NCBI RefSeq assembly: GCF_003007715.1
Contig: NZ_PXNO01000027.1
Coordinates: forward strand, 868,001-932,000
Origin: Marinobacter shengliensis
Lineage (GTDB): Bacteria > Pseudomonadota > Gammaproteobacteria > Pseudomonadales > Oleiphilaceae
DNA length: 64,000 nt
Direction of reading: 5' to 3'
Of the stretch, positions 16,461 through 25,507 are shown one piece after another. Made by a program: the position numbers and the translations under genes. Position 1 is the first letter of the stretch. Each line of letters begins with the position of its first letter. The notes below the pieces were generated by a model. It made no database searches, had not been told where the DNA came from, and saw nothing but the letters and a program-made list of their open reading frames with translations.

Positions 16461-18854
16461 TCAGACCGCCATCCAGCGGCCGTCGGAATACTGCTGCAGG
16501 CCGCTGTCATCCATCCGCCAGAGCCAGAGCCACCGGTTTTCAACCAGGGCTCTTACGTCGTCCTGGGCCTGTAGTACTTGCTCAATTCGCTCTGGTGGCG
16601 CGTCGATCACCACGGTCAACCGCATCGGTTCGTGGCGAAAACGTTCACCATCGTGAACGGATTGCCAGGGTAATCCGATGCGAAGATCGGTGCCGTTGCC
16701 CTCGACAACCCCGATATTACCTCCCACCACCGAATGCAGCAGCTTGTTGCCTGCGCCATAGCGTGAGGGCTGGGACACAGACCCGAAATACTGAAGATTG
16801 ATCCAGTTTGCCACCACCATCGGGGCCGACATCAGCGCAGACAACACAGAACCTGTGTCGTCCAGCTCCGGCCTGTATTCGTGAAGGAAGCACCGGCCGG
16901 CAAGATTGATTGCGCGGCTTCGGTGCCGGGGCGCAATAATCATGGCGGCATTGTTTGCCAGCCCCCATTCGGGCCTGATCTCCGCCCAGTTATGGGTACG
17001 CTTGATGAGTTCTTTCAGGAGAGCTTCATCGGAATGACCATTCAGGCCTAGCGTTCCTGCCCGCTCACGGCGTGTGGCAGCCGAGGCCCTTTCAAAGCTC
17101 TGCAATAGTTCATTGGCAATCCGTTCATGGCTTGCGGGTATGGCCTTTTCCCCCAGCAGGCGCACCTGGTCTGTCACGGTGCAGTGTTCTGCCGCCACTA
17201 CCAGAGTACTGTCGGGCACAATGATCCCCCGCTCCACCAGACCGGCGCGCACACTGCGGTCGTTAAGCAACTGTGCGGCAATGCTGGCATTAACGTCGCC
17301 GTTTTTACCGCCGCAGGCTCCGCAGGCAAGTCCAGCCTGGTTCGGATTGTTATCGGTGTGAGCGCCATGGCCGACCAGCACCAGCAATGGTGCAAAATTG
17401 CCGGTCAACGACATGGATCTCAGCAGCCCCTCAGCAAGGTTAACCCGCTCTGGATCCGATAAGGGATCTCCGCCATAGCGGTGGAACAGGCGGCCTTCCG
17501 GCGCCGTCTCCCTGGTTTTTCGGTTCTTGTGCAAGCCATCCCGAATCAGCTTCCACGCCCATGCCAGTCCGGTGGTTTCCACCAACGTAAAGGTTGAAAG
17601 GCTACCGTATTTCGCATGTCGAACCGTTTCCCGTACCTGTTCCCGTCCATCCAGCCGCCTGTTGTGCTCCAGGTCTGCCGAAAGACTGCCAAGGGTATCA
17701 ACATAACGAAAAGCCGGTGCCAGCAAACCCGGCAACCGGGCTTCATCGTCTGACGGGCCAAGTTTTTGATGCATCACGGGCACCCCAAAGAACCCGGCAA
17801 CACCAAGGGTGTCTATCTTTGCCGAAGCGCTTTCCAGGTGCCGCCTCAGCACCTCTGAGCGGACATCAATACAGAACGCCGCCTGGACTTCAGGGATTCT
17901 GCTTGCCAATTCTTCGGGTTGTTCCGCCGGGCGCCGCAAGCAGTCCCTGAACTGGCGCTGCCATGCCATTTCATAGGCGCGATGCCAAACCCACATCAGT
18001 GCATCATCACCGTGAGCGTGCCTCGCCAGTTGCCCACCAGAGACCGCTTGTTGCCATTTAGCCCGCTCAGCGGCCGGTAGCGCAGACGCAGCCATCCACT
18101 CGCAAGCCAGTAACACCGTCGCTAACTGGTGGCAGAGGTGGGATGGCTGGCCGTCAAGGGACGCCCGCCAATCTTCACCGCGGCACCATGACGCCCAGCC
18201 CGGCAAATGCAGCAACAATGCATGTACCGCCGCCGTTAACTGATCTGGGGTATAAGGCAAAGCTTGAGCAAGAAAATCTGCAGCACTCTGCCAATCATCC
18301 GGAAGTTGTGCCGCCAGCGCTTTTGAAACCAGGCCCCGGGGACCGGCCATGGATAACCAGTAGCGATACAGGTCGGTACCCTTGGTGTTCGTCAGCCATT
18401 GTCCCTGCCGATGATCAAAATACCGACCACAGAGCAGCCCGAGAAACTGCGTAGTCTGTGATAGCGCATCACCGTCACTCGATGGCTGAATGTGTGACAG
18501 CGCCAACCCCGGTTTCACATCACGTGGCCGTACCCGGGACAACTGCTCAAGCAATAATTGCGTCGGCCTGTCTACCCCCTGCGCCTCGGCTGCAGCTATC
18601 AGGTCGCTCTCACGGATACGGCCGCCGTGCCAGGCCTCCAGATAGAATTCCGGCGCCATCAACATGCCCTGCCCCCTGCGGGAAACCAGTTCGATGGCGG
18701 CTTCCTCGATACCTTGATGCCTGTGGCCCCACCAGGGATTCACCGCTATCCACCGATCCAGAGGCCAGCTAGGGGCAATCCGCTCACAGGCCATAGCGAC
18801 CTGATCAACAGCCTGGTTCTGACCAACATCCGGCACGCGTAAAGTGGCACTCAT
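16461..18854 (-). CDS. dabA: DabA-type inorganic carbon transporter subunit (DUF2309)
   Basis: 797 residues, the full length of the family. DabA is a distant beta-carbonic-anhydrase-like protein that, with DabB, turns CO2 into trapped bicarbonate in an energy-coupled way. The zinc ligands expected from Halothiobacillus DabA are present: Cys328 and Asp330 in AFCIDVRSE, His496 in VLVGHGAHTDNN and Cys511 in GLACGACGGKNG. The frame extends to 18932, but ATG 18854 has AGGAG 8 bases upstream and forms an ATGA overlap with the dabB stop. Operon dabB-dabA, with a divergent LysR gene. Confidence 0.92.
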   Translation of the reverse strand: MSATLRVPDVGQNQAVDQVAMACERIAPSWPLDRWIAVNPWWGHRHQGIEEAAIELVSRRGQGMLMAPEFYLEAWHGGRIRESDLIAAAEAQGVDRPTQLLLEQLSRVRPRDVKPGLALSHIQPSSDGDALSQTTQFLGLLCGRYFDHRQGQWLTNTKGTDLYRYWLSMAGPRGLVSKALAAQLPDDWQSAADFLAQALPYTPDQLTAAVHALLLHLPGWASWCRGEDWRASLDGQPSHLCHQLATVLLACEWMAASALPAAERAKWQQAVSGGQLARHAHGDDALMWVWHRAYEMAWQRQFRDCLRRPAEQPEELASRIPEVQAAFCIDVRSEVLRRHLESASAKIDTLGVAGFFGVPVMHQKLGPSDDEARLPGLLAPAFRYVDTLGSLSADLEHNRRLDGREQVRETVRHAKYGSLSTFTLVETTGLAWAWKLIRDGLHKNRKTRETAPEGRLFHRYGGDPLSDPERVNLAEGLLRSMSLTGNFAPLLVLVGHGAHTDNNPNQAGLACGACGGKNGDVNASIAAQLLNDRSVRAGLVERGIIVPDSTLVVAAEHCTVTDQVRLLGEKAIPASHERIANELLQSFERASAATRRERAGTLGLNGHSDEALLKELIKRTHNWAEIRPEWGLANNAAMIIAPRHRSRAINLAGRCFLHEYRPELDDTGSVLSALMSAPMVVANWINLQYFGSVSQPSRYGAGNKLLHSVVGGNIGVVEGNGTDLRIGLPWQSVHDGERFRHEPMRLTVVIDAPPERIEQVLQAQDDVRALVENRWLWLWRMDDSGLQQYSDGRWMAV

Positions 18855-20461
18855 GATGGTTCTCCTGAAGACAGAACGTAACGGGCTTTTTTCGTCTTTT
18901 CCGTACCATCCTGAAGCCATTGCCTGGCCCACCGTCGGGTAACCCGTTCGAACGGTTGATCCAGATACAGGCCCTGGCTGAGCGGTAGGTTCAACCGCTG
19001 CAACCAGGCCCCATCCGGCCGAAAAAGCACGAGTAATGACATCCCCGCCAGAAGACCCAGCATTACCCAGGCCACCACATTGGCCGCCGGCCAGAGCATA
19101 AAAGTATCTGCGCCCGTAACCGCAGGCCCCAGTACCAGGTGGAGAAGACCATATAGCGGTACCAGACTGATCGCCATGGCGACAACCAATACCCGGGCTC
19201 GGGCCGTGCTACCCGACGGAACTCCGAGAACCGATGCGGCAACTGCCAGCACCAGTAACGCCGCCAGTATCGCTTTGCCCTCCACAAGCTCGGGAAGCAT
19301 CCACAGCATGGCTGCCGCCAAACCTGATGCCACGCCGGCAAGCACCAGCTGCGATGCCCCCGGTCGACCGGAGAAGTAGACCGCCGTGGCCTTTACCGTC
19401 CGGCCAGACGCCAGCAATGAGTGCGCTTTGTACAGTGAGTGGGCAAGCAAATGCAGTAATGCCAGGGTGTAGGCGCCCAGCGCAATCTCAAAGAGCATAA
19501 AACCCATCTGTGCGTTGGTGGACCAGACCAGCGCGTGTTTTACCGAGCTCTGAGTCATCATGGCAAACACGGCCACGATGGCGGTAACGCCGCCAGCGAC
19601 AAGCAACAGGAAGTGGCCCGCTGTAAACCCTTCGAACACCGGGAACAGCCGCAGCCAGAGGAACCCGCCGAGGTTGATTACTCCAGCATGAAGCAGGGCC
19701 GATACCGGCGTAGGCGCTTCCATCACCCGGATCAGCCATCCGTGAAATGGAATCTGTGCGCATTTGAGCACGGCGGCAACGGCAAGCAGTACGGACGCGG
19801 TCGTCAGCTCGGGGGACGACCCACCAATTTCCCTGGCCAATGCGTAGATTTCGGGGATATGAAAACTGCCGTAGTGGCGCCAGATAAACACCACAGCACC
19901 AATAATCGCCAGATCACCCAGGCGACTGGTAATGAACTTCTGTGCAGCGGCCAACCGGGCTTCCGACCGTTCCGGGTAGAGCGTCAGCAACTGGTGCAAG
20001 GCCAGGCTGACACCAATCCAGGCGAATGCCAGAACCAGCAGATGATTGGTGAATACCAACACCAGCACACTGGCCACTGTGGTGAGGAACCAGGGCAAGA
20101 ACACCGGGAAGGCGGCATCGCCACGCAGATAATCCCGGGAGTATCGCAGAATCACCCAGGAGACAAAACTGACCATCAGCGCCATCCATACCGACAGGCC
20201 ATCGGGATACAGCCCGAGCGGTGCCCCCAGTTCCGGCAACCGCGTATCCAGCCCGGCCGACTTCAGCAACAAAAGAAAGCCCACCACACCGGTGACCACA
20301 ATCAGCGTTTGCAGCAAAAACTCCGCCAAGCGCCAGCAATGGTCAATCTTGGTTTTCGATCGAGTCCAGTTGGCGAAGCCGGCCAGCGCCAGGAGCAGGA
20401 TCGGCAAGGCCAGCCAGGTAGCCAGGGCGGAGGTGGAAAATACGCTGGTGATTGTCGGCAT
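18851..20461 (-). CDS. dabB: DabB-type membrane subunit (NADH-quinone oxidoreductase subunit L / MrpA-like)
   Basis: 536 residues, about 13-14 membrane segments, from the proton-antiporter-like family (NuoL/MrpA). The core shows KCAQIPFHGWLIRVMEAPTPVSALLHAGVINLGGFLWLR, with the lysine and histidines used for proton transfer. In the DAB complex this subunit is thought to couple cation flux to CO2 hydration by DabA. It overlaps dabA by four bases. Taken alone it could be mistaken for a respiratory complex I subunit; the neighbour fixes the call. Confidence 0.9.
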   Translation of the reverse strand: MPTITSVFSTSALATWLALPILLLALAGFANWTRSKTKIDHCWRLAEFLLQTLIVVTGVVGFLLLLKSAGLDTRLPELGAPLGLYPDGLSVWMALMVSFVSWVILRYSRDYLRGDAAFPVFLPWFLTTVASVLVLVFTNHLLVLAFAWIGVSLALHQLLTLYPERSEARLAAAQKFITSRLGDLAIIGAVVFIWRHYGSFHIPEIYALAREIGGSSPELTTASVLLAVAAVLKCAQIPFHGWLIRVMEAPTPVSALLHAGVINLGGFLWLRLFPVFEGFTAGHFLLLVAGGVTAIVAVFAMMTQSSVKHALVWSTNAQMGFMLFEIALGAYTLALLHLLAHSLYKAHSLLASGRTVKATAVYFSGRPGASQLVLAGVASGLAAAMLWMLPELVEGKAILAALLVLAVAASVLGVPSGSTARARVLVVAMAISLVPLYGLLHLVLGPAVTGADTFMLWPAANVVAWVMLGLLAGMSLLVLFRPDGAWLQRLNLPLSQGLYLDQPFERVTRRWARQWLQDGTEKTKKARYVLSSGEPS

Positions 20462-20511
20462 AACGAACTCCTTTAGCGAACAGAGCTACTGTGCCGATTA
20501 GGAATTCATAG

Positions 20512-20525
20512 ATAAAATGGTTTAT
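20512..20525. promoter_or_regulatory. Inverted repeat ATAAA-ATGG-TTTAT, candidate LysR site
   Basis: A perfect 5-bp dyad with a 4-base centre in the 116-bp spacer between dabB and the divergent LysR gene. The surrounding AT-rich stretch has the T-N11-A shape of LysR boxes. Inferred from position and symmetry only. Confidence 0.4.
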
Positions 20526-20577
20526 AAAGATTAAATTGTTCACCAAAAGAGAACAAAGGCAAATCCGGGGAATATCC

Positions 20578-21486
20578 ATGCGCCTGAACTATCATCATTT
20601 ATACTATTTCTGGAAAGTAGCCAGCACAGGCCATTTGACCCGCGCAGCGGATGCGTTGCATATCTCCCAGTCTGCGCTGTCCGGTCAGATCCGGAAACTC
20701 GAGGACAGTCTTGGCCATGAACTGTTCATCAGGGAGGGGCGACGGCTAAAACTATCCGAAGCCGGCCGCGTGGCCTTCACCTATGCGGAAGATATTTTTC
20801 GCCAGGGCGCGGAGCTGGAAGCCCTTTTCCGAACCGGGCGCCAGACCAATCGGGAGGTGCTCAAGGTTGGCGCGGTAGCGACTCTGTCAAGGAACTTCCA
20901 GGAAGGCTTCCTTCGGCCACTGCTCGGCCGCCAGGATCTGGGCCTCAAGCTCCAGAGCGGAAGCCTGGAAGATCTGCTACGAAGACTATCGGCCCACCGT
21001 TTGGATCTTATTCTGTCCAATCAACCCGTTCACGGTGACGACGAAACCCCTTGGCTATCACGGCGTATTGCAAGGCAACCTGTCAGCATTATCGGGCCGG
21101 CGGCCGCCGAATCCCGGGTCGGCTTTCCTGACATGCTGCGTGACCAACCACTGATAGTGCCGGGCCAGGACAGCAATATCCGGCAGGCTTTTGACCAGCT
21201 GTGTGAGTACCACCAGATTCACCCGATTATTCTGGCTGAGGTGGACGACATGGCGATGATGCGCCTGCTAACTCGTGACAGCGGGCATTTCGCCATCCTG
21301 CCCCCGGTGGTTGTGCGTGACGAATTGCGCAAAGGCGAACTCAGGGATTACGGTGCATTGCCGGGCGTGTTCGAAGAATTCTATGCCATTCGTATTCGCC
21401 GGCAATTTGAGTCTCCGGCCCTGCAGGAGTTAATGGCTCAACCTCCGGAACGACTATTGACCTTTCCGGACAATGATTCTGGTTGA
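20578..21486 (+). CDS. LysR-family regulator (NhaR-like), divergent from dabBA
   Basis: 302 residues. It begins MRLNYHHLYYFWKVASTGHLTRAADALHISQSALSGQIRKLED, the NhaR-type subgroup of LysR regulators, and continues with a substrate-binding-like domain. ATG 20578 is preceded by a GGGGAA SD; the frame from 20536 adds an unsupported 14 residues. LysR genes beside DAB operons have been noted in other bacteria, so regulation of dabBA by CO2 or an internal metabolite is a reasonable inference. Confidence 0.88.
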   Translation: MRLNYHHLYYFWKVASTGHLTRAADALHISQSALSGQIRKLEDSLGHELFIREGRRLKLSEAGRVAFTYAEDIFRQGAELEALFRTGRQTNREVLKVGAVATLSRNFQEGFLRPLLGRQDLGLKLQSGSLEDLLRRLSAHRLDLILSNQPVHGDDETPWLSRRIARQPVSIIGPAAAESRVGFPDMLRDQPLIVPGQDSNIRQAFDQLCEYHQIHPIILAEVDDMAMMRLLTRDSGHFAILPPVVVRDELRKGELRDYGALPGVFEEFYAIRIRRQFESPALQELMAQPPERLLTFPDNDSG

Positions 21487-21560
21487 ACTGGTCTTTTGAT
21501 GCGGCGCCGGGGCCGTTATAGTCATAGGGAGTAAAAATACAACAAGATCAGGAAGTAGCC

Positions 21561-23045
21561 ATGACATCACGCGCCCCTCAAAAACCTTCTGTCATCATAA
21601 TCGGCACCGGATTTGGCGGGCTCGGCATGGCTATTCAGCTAAAAAAAGCCGGCTATGGGCAAATCACATTGCTGGAAAAAGAAGGCGCCGTTGGCGGAAC
21701 CTGGCGAGACAACACCTACCCCGGCGCGGCCTGCGACGTGCAATCGCACCTTTACTCCTACTCCTTTGAGCCCAAACACGACTGGAGCCGGAAGTTTGGC
21801 CTCCAGGCCGAAATACTCGGGTACATGGAGCATTGTGTTCACAAGTACGACCTGGCGCGCCATATCGAGTTCGACCGTGCCGTAGCCACGGCCAGCTTTG
21901 ACAGCCAGTCGAATGAGTGGGTAGTGGGTACAGAATCGGGCCATGAATATCGCGCTGATGTGCTGATCACGGCCACCGGGCAGTTGAACCGCCCTGCCAT
22001 ACCCGCCATTCCCGGCATTGACCGTTTTAAGGGCACCTGCTTCCATTCTGCGCGCTGGAACCACGATTATGATGTGACCGGCAAGCGGGTTGCGGTGATC
22101 GGCACCGGCGCCAGCGCCATCCAGTTTGTTCCAGAAATTACGCCAAAAGTTGCAGCGCTGGACCTGTATCAACGCTCCGCTGCCTGGGTATTGCCGAAAG
22201 CCGACCGCCCATTTACCGCGCTTGAGCAATCACTGTTCCGGAAACTGCCGGCCTGGGACAGGCTCTACAGGGCCATGATCTACTGGAAGAACGAGTCACG
22301 CGGGCTTGCCTTTACCCGGTTCAACCGGCTACTGGATATCTTTGCCCGACAGGCCAGGAAGGAAGCACAGACATGGGTGACCGACCCCCACAAACTGAAG
22401 CACATCATTCCGGACTATCGTATCGGCTGTAAACGGATTCTGATCTCCAACGACTGGTACCCGGCCATTAACCAGCCGCACCTGAATCTGATCACTGAGG
22501 GAATTTCTGAGATCGATGAAACCGGCGTTGTAACCTCCACTGGAGAACACCGCCCCGTCGACGCCATTATTTTCGGAACCGGCTTCAAGGCGACGGAGTT
22601 TTTGTCACCCATCAAGATCACTGGTCGTCAGGGTGTTGCCCTGAACGACGCCTGGGCAGACGGCAGCAAAGCGTTCAAAGGCATTACCGTGAATGGCTTT
22701 CCGAATCTGTTCATGCTGTATGGGCCCAACACCAATCTGGCCCACAATTCGATTCTGTTCATGCTGGAATCCCAGTTCCGCTATGTCATCAGCTCACTTG
22801 ATTCCCTGGCCAGATACCCCGGGGCTGCCATGGAAGTGCGGGAAGATCGGCAATCCCGCTATTGCCAGGTGGTCCAGCACAGCCTTGAGAACAGCGTCTG
22901 GGATTCCGGATGTACCTCCTGGTATCTGGATGAACATGGCCGTAACACCATCAACTGGCCCGGGTTCACGTTCAGCTATCGCTTCTCTACCCGCGCTGCA
23001 GACACCGCTGATTATCAGTTTCTGGAGCCTGAAGCAGGCCGTTAG
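21561..23045 (+). CDS. Flavin-containing monooxygenase, type I Baeyer-Villiger subgroup
   Basis: 494 residues, cytoplasmic. FAD motif GTGFGGLGMA near residues 13-22, NADPH-binding GTGASAIQF near 180, and the Baeyer-Villiger fingerprint FKGTCFHSARW at 156-166 (F-x-G-x3-H-x3-W). It should insert oxygen next to a ketone using NADPH and O2, giving an ester or lactone; some relatives hydroxylate alkanes or oxidise heteroatoms. The substrate cannot be read from sequence. It lies upstream of a FadR-type regulator and a BASS transporter, which may belong to the same function. Confidence 0.88.
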   Translation: MTSRAPQKPSVIIIGTGFGGLGMAIQLKKAGYGQITLLEKEGAVGGTWRDNTYPGAACDVQSHLYSYSFEPKHDWSRKFGLQAEILGYMEHCVHKYDLARHIEFDRAVATASFDSQSNEWVVGTESGHEYRADVLITATGQLNRPAIPAIPGIDRFKGTCFHSARWNHDYDVTGKRVAVIGTGASAIQFVPEITPKVAALDLYQRSAAWVLPKADRPFTALEQSLFRKLPAWDRLYRAMIYWKNESRGLAFTRFNRLLDIFARQARKEAQTWVTDPHKLKHIIPDYRIGCKRILISNDWYPAINQPHLNLITEGISEIDETGVVTSTGEHRPVDAIIFGTGFKATEFLSPIKITGRQGVALNDAWADGSKAFKGITVNGFPNLFMLYGPNTNLAHNSILFMLESQFRYVISSLDSLARYPGAAMEVREDRQSRYCQVVQHSLENSVWDSGCTSWYLDEHGRNTINWPGFTFSYRFSTRAADTADYQFLEPEAGR

Positions 23046-23090
23046 TCCTCTGCTGTAACCAATCGGTTGCAGTTCAACGCCAAACATAGG

Positions 23091-23106
23091 ATGATTGGTT
23101 CATCAT
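23091..23106. promoter_or_regulatory. Palindromic site ATGAT-TGGTTC-ATCAT, candidate FadR-family operator
   Basis: A perfect 5-bp inverted repeat around a 6-base centre, 18 bases before the GntR/FadR-type start codon. A related ACCAAT (23058-23063) faces the ATTGGT inside this site. Autoregulation is the natural inference; no DNA-binding data can be seen. Confidence 0.45.
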
Positions 23107-23124
23107 TTGTCTGGGTGATCGGAA

Positions 23125-23805
23125 ATGTTAAAGCCAATCAAAAAAGGCTCCCTGGTGGAGACAGCCATCGAAAGCCTTAGGGAAGCCATCGAAAGCGGCC
23201 AGTGGCCTGTCGGAAGCCGGCTTCCGGTTGAAGCCGAGCTGTCTGAGGCTCTGGGGATCAGCCGCAACACCATCCGTGAAGCCGTTCGGGTGCTGGTGCA
23301 TGTGGGTATGCTGGAAACCCGCCAGGGCGATGGTACCTACGTACGTGCCAATCGCGACGCTGGAGAAACGCTGCGGCGTATTGCCCGCAGCCAGTTGGCG
23401 GAACAACTCGAGGTGCGGCTGATGCTGGAAACGGAGGCCGCGAGGCTGGCGGCCACTCGGCGCACCGACAGCGACCTGAAAGCGATGAGCGACGCGCTGG
23501 ATGCACGAGCCAGCGCCGGGGACAACCTCAACGAAAGAATCCACCATGATGAGTGGTTCCACCATGCGCTTGTGCGCGCTTCCCACAATTCCGCTCTGAT
23601 CGAGCTCTATGATTATTTTTCACACGCCGTCAGCCAGACAATCGAACGTACGGAGCGCGATGACGACCTGCCAGAACCCAGCCAGGAGGACCACGAACTT
23701 CTGCTGGCAGCCATCCGCCGAAAGGATCCAGCCAAGGCAGAAATGCTTTCGCGCGCCCTGCTCTCCCCCAGCCTTGACGTGATTAACCGGCAGAATCAGC
23801 CATGA
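23125..23805 (+). CDS. GntR-family regulator, FadR subfamily (FCD domain)
   Basis: 226 residues: a GntR winged helix (about 10-75, with SRLPVEAELSEALGISRNTIREAVRVL) and a helical FCD domain with the metal/ligand histidines in IHHDEWFHHALVRASHN and the later HDE-containing helix. FCD regulators respond to small acids. Its stop overlaps the BASS transporter start (ATGA), so the two are translated together and the transporter is a likely target, perhaps carrying the regulator's ligand. Confidence 0.88.
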   Translation: MLKPIKKGSLVETAIESLREAIESGQWPVGSRLPVEAELSEALGISRNTIREAVRVLVHVGMLETRQGDGTYVRANRDAGETLRRIARSQLAEQLEVRLMLETEAARLAATRRTDSDLKAMSDALDARASAGDNLNERIHHDEWFHHALVRASHNSALIELYDYFSHAVSQTIERTERDDDLPEPSQEDHELLLAAIRRKDPAKAEMLSRALLSPSLDVINRQNQP

Positions 23806-24800
23806 AATTTCGTCTCGATACGTTCACCCTTCTATTGCTCGGCGCCATCGTCCTGGCGTCGTTCCTGCCGGTTACCGGGCAGGCCGCGGACCTGCTTGCT
23901 ACCACCGGTACCATTGCCGTAGCCCTGCTATTCTTTTTCCATGGTGCAGCCCTATCCCGGCAACAGATTATCGACGGCGCCACCCATTGGCGCCTGCACA
24001 TCCTGATTACCGCCCTGACCTTCGTGTTCTTTCCCCTGGCAGTATTGCCCATTAATGGTCTCAGCAACCTGGTGCCGGAATGGATGCCGAGGGATCTGGG
24101 GTTGGGGTTTCTCTATCTGGGCGTACTTCCGTCAGCGGTGTCGTCGTCCATTGCCTACACCGCCATGGCCAGAGGCAATGTGCCTGCCGCCATATGCAGC
24201 GCTGCAGCGTCTAATGTGTTTGGAATGATGCTCACTCCGTTCCTGCTGCTTTTACTGGTTTCGACTTCCGGAACCGGGGAGTTTGCAGTGGCTGAGGCGT
24301 TGAAAGACATCGTTCTGCAACTGTTGCTGCCCTTTGCGGTGGGGCATGCCTTCAGGCCAATGCTGGGTGGTTTCCTTTCACGCAATGAATCGTTGATGGC
24401 CCGTTACGACCAGTGTGTCATCTGGATTATCGTTTATTCGGCATTCTCACACTCGGTAGTGAGTGGGCTTTGGCAGAACCTTCCACTTCAGGCCGTGGTA
24501 CTGACGATCCTGCTATGCTTTGGTCTGCTTGGCTTGTTCATGCTGGTGGCGATGATGATGGTCAGAAAGCTCGGCTTCAGCCTGGAAGACGAAGCCGCGG
24601 TGGTGTTCTGTGGTTCGAAGAAAAGCCTGGCATCCGGTTTGCCAATGGCCAAAGTGCTGTTCTCTGGCCATCCGGGCTTCGGCATGATTGTGCTGCCGAT
24701 CATGTGCTACAACCAGATTCAGGTCATCGTCGGGGCCATCCTGGCCCAGAAGTATCGAGCGAAAATCGATCGGGCGTCAGCCGCCCATGCCTCCGAATAG
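23802..24800 (+). CDS. BASS-family (bile acid:sodium symporter-like) transporter
   Basis: 332 residues, about ten membrane segments, SBF-like/YfeH branch of the family. Segments such as LGVLPSAVSSSIAYTAMARGNVPAAICSAAASNVFGMMLTP and VVFCGSKKSLASGLPMAKVLF contain the crossed-helix and C-terminal motifs of the group. Members carry sodium-coupled organic anions; this branch is poorly characterised. It is coupled to the upstream FadR-type regulator. Its 3' end overlaps the convergent J-like gene by 24 bases. Confidence 0.85.
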   Translation: MKFRLDTFTLLLLGAIVLASFLPVTGQAADLLATTGTIAVALLFFFHGAALSRQQIIDGATHWRLHILITALTFVFFPLAVLPINGLSNLVPEWMPRDLGLGFLYLGVLPSAVSSSIAYTAMARGNVPAAICSAAASNVFGMMLTPFLLLLLVSTSGTGEFAVAEALKDIVLQLLLPFAVGHAFRPMLGGFLSRNESLMARYDQCVIWIIVYSAFSHSVVSGLWQNLPLQAVVLTILLCFGLLGLFMLVAMMMVRKLGFSLEDEAAVVFCGSKKSLASGLPMAKVLFSGHPGFGMIVLPIMCYNQIQVIVGAILAQKYRAKIDRASAAHASE

Positions 24801-25451
24801 GGTTGCCAGGATAACCAGGCCGACGATCCACCCAATAACGGCAGGCCAGAAATTCACCATCTGCGGTGGTTGGTCTGCCTGATCCGCACCGGCCTGCTCC
24901 CTGGACACCTCTTCATCCGGGTAATTTCGCGGGTCTGGTTCATGGCTTGCTTCCCGAACGCTGAACCAGTCAAACCAATCACCCAGAAACTGAGCCACCG
25001 GACGGGGAAAACTGCCGTTCTCTGCCATCGGGCGGATCTGGGGCTCAAGGCTTTTGGCGATTTCCCTGCGTAGCGGTAACTGGTCTGCAGGCGGTTCGCA
25101 CAAGATGGCCTTCCAGATACCAGCATCCTGCTGGCGCTGGTTGTCGTTCATCAGGGCTTTAATCTGAATCACCACTTCGCGGACAACCTGGGCTTCGTGG
25201 GCGTCCAGCGCCCGCTCTGCGTTGCTCTCACCCCCGGATTCCTCAGTCTGCTCTCGGCGGACTTCTTGGGCGACTGGCTCAGGTTGGGCGGCAGCGCTGG
25301 CGGCCGGCATGCCACCGGTCGCCTCCCTGAACGCCTGCTCCAGCGCCTGGGCCTCTCTGTCCGAGGCAAATTTCATCTGGCGCTCATAAGCCTGCCGAAT
25401 GCGTTCGCGATCTCCGGTTGGCTCGATGCCAAGGATGTCCCAGCAATTCAT
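24777..25451 (-). CDS. J-domain-like membrane-anchored protein, function unknown
   Basis: 224 residues. The N-terminus (MNCWDILGIEPTGDRERIRQAYERQ) resembles the first helices of a DnaJ domain, but the HPD motif needed to stimulate Hsp70 is missing. A disordered Ala/Glu/Gln-rich linker follows (about 50-90), then a helical acidic region and one C-terminal membrane segment (FWPAVIGWIVGLVILATLFGG), making it a tail-anchored protein. I do not recognise a function. It may act as a docking protein rather than a co-chaperone. Divergent from the TonB-receptor operon across 123 bp. Confidence 0.7.
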   Translation of the reverse strand: MNCWDILGIEPTGDRERIRQAYERQMKFASDREAQALEQAFREATGGMPAASAAAQPEPVAQEVRREQTEESGGESNAERALDAHEAQVVREVVIQIKALMNDNQRQQDAGIWKAILCEPPADQLPLRREIAKSLEPQIRPMAENGSFPRPVAQFLGDWFDWFSVREASHEPDPRNYPDEEVSREQAGADQADQPPQMVNFWPAVIGWIVGLVILATLFGGMGG

Positions 25452-25507
25452 AAAACAGTCACTCCGGATCTGTAAAATCTGTAATCTTTATAGAGACAAA
25501 TCAATCG

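Noticed and set aside
18851..20461. Respiratory complex I (nuo) subunit
   Set aside because: The protein resembles NuoL, but no other nuo genes are near and it overlaps dabA, which defines the DAB pair.
19535..20476. 313-residue open frame on the plus strand
   Set aside because: Antisense to dabB; composition is rich in Gln/His/Arg with no membrane or domain pattern, as expected for a shadow of a membrane protein gene.
23046..23124. Fatty-acid FadR operator
   Set aside because: The dyad does not match the E. coli FadR consensus. The regulator is of the FadR subfamily by its FCD domain only, so no fatty-acid role is claimed.
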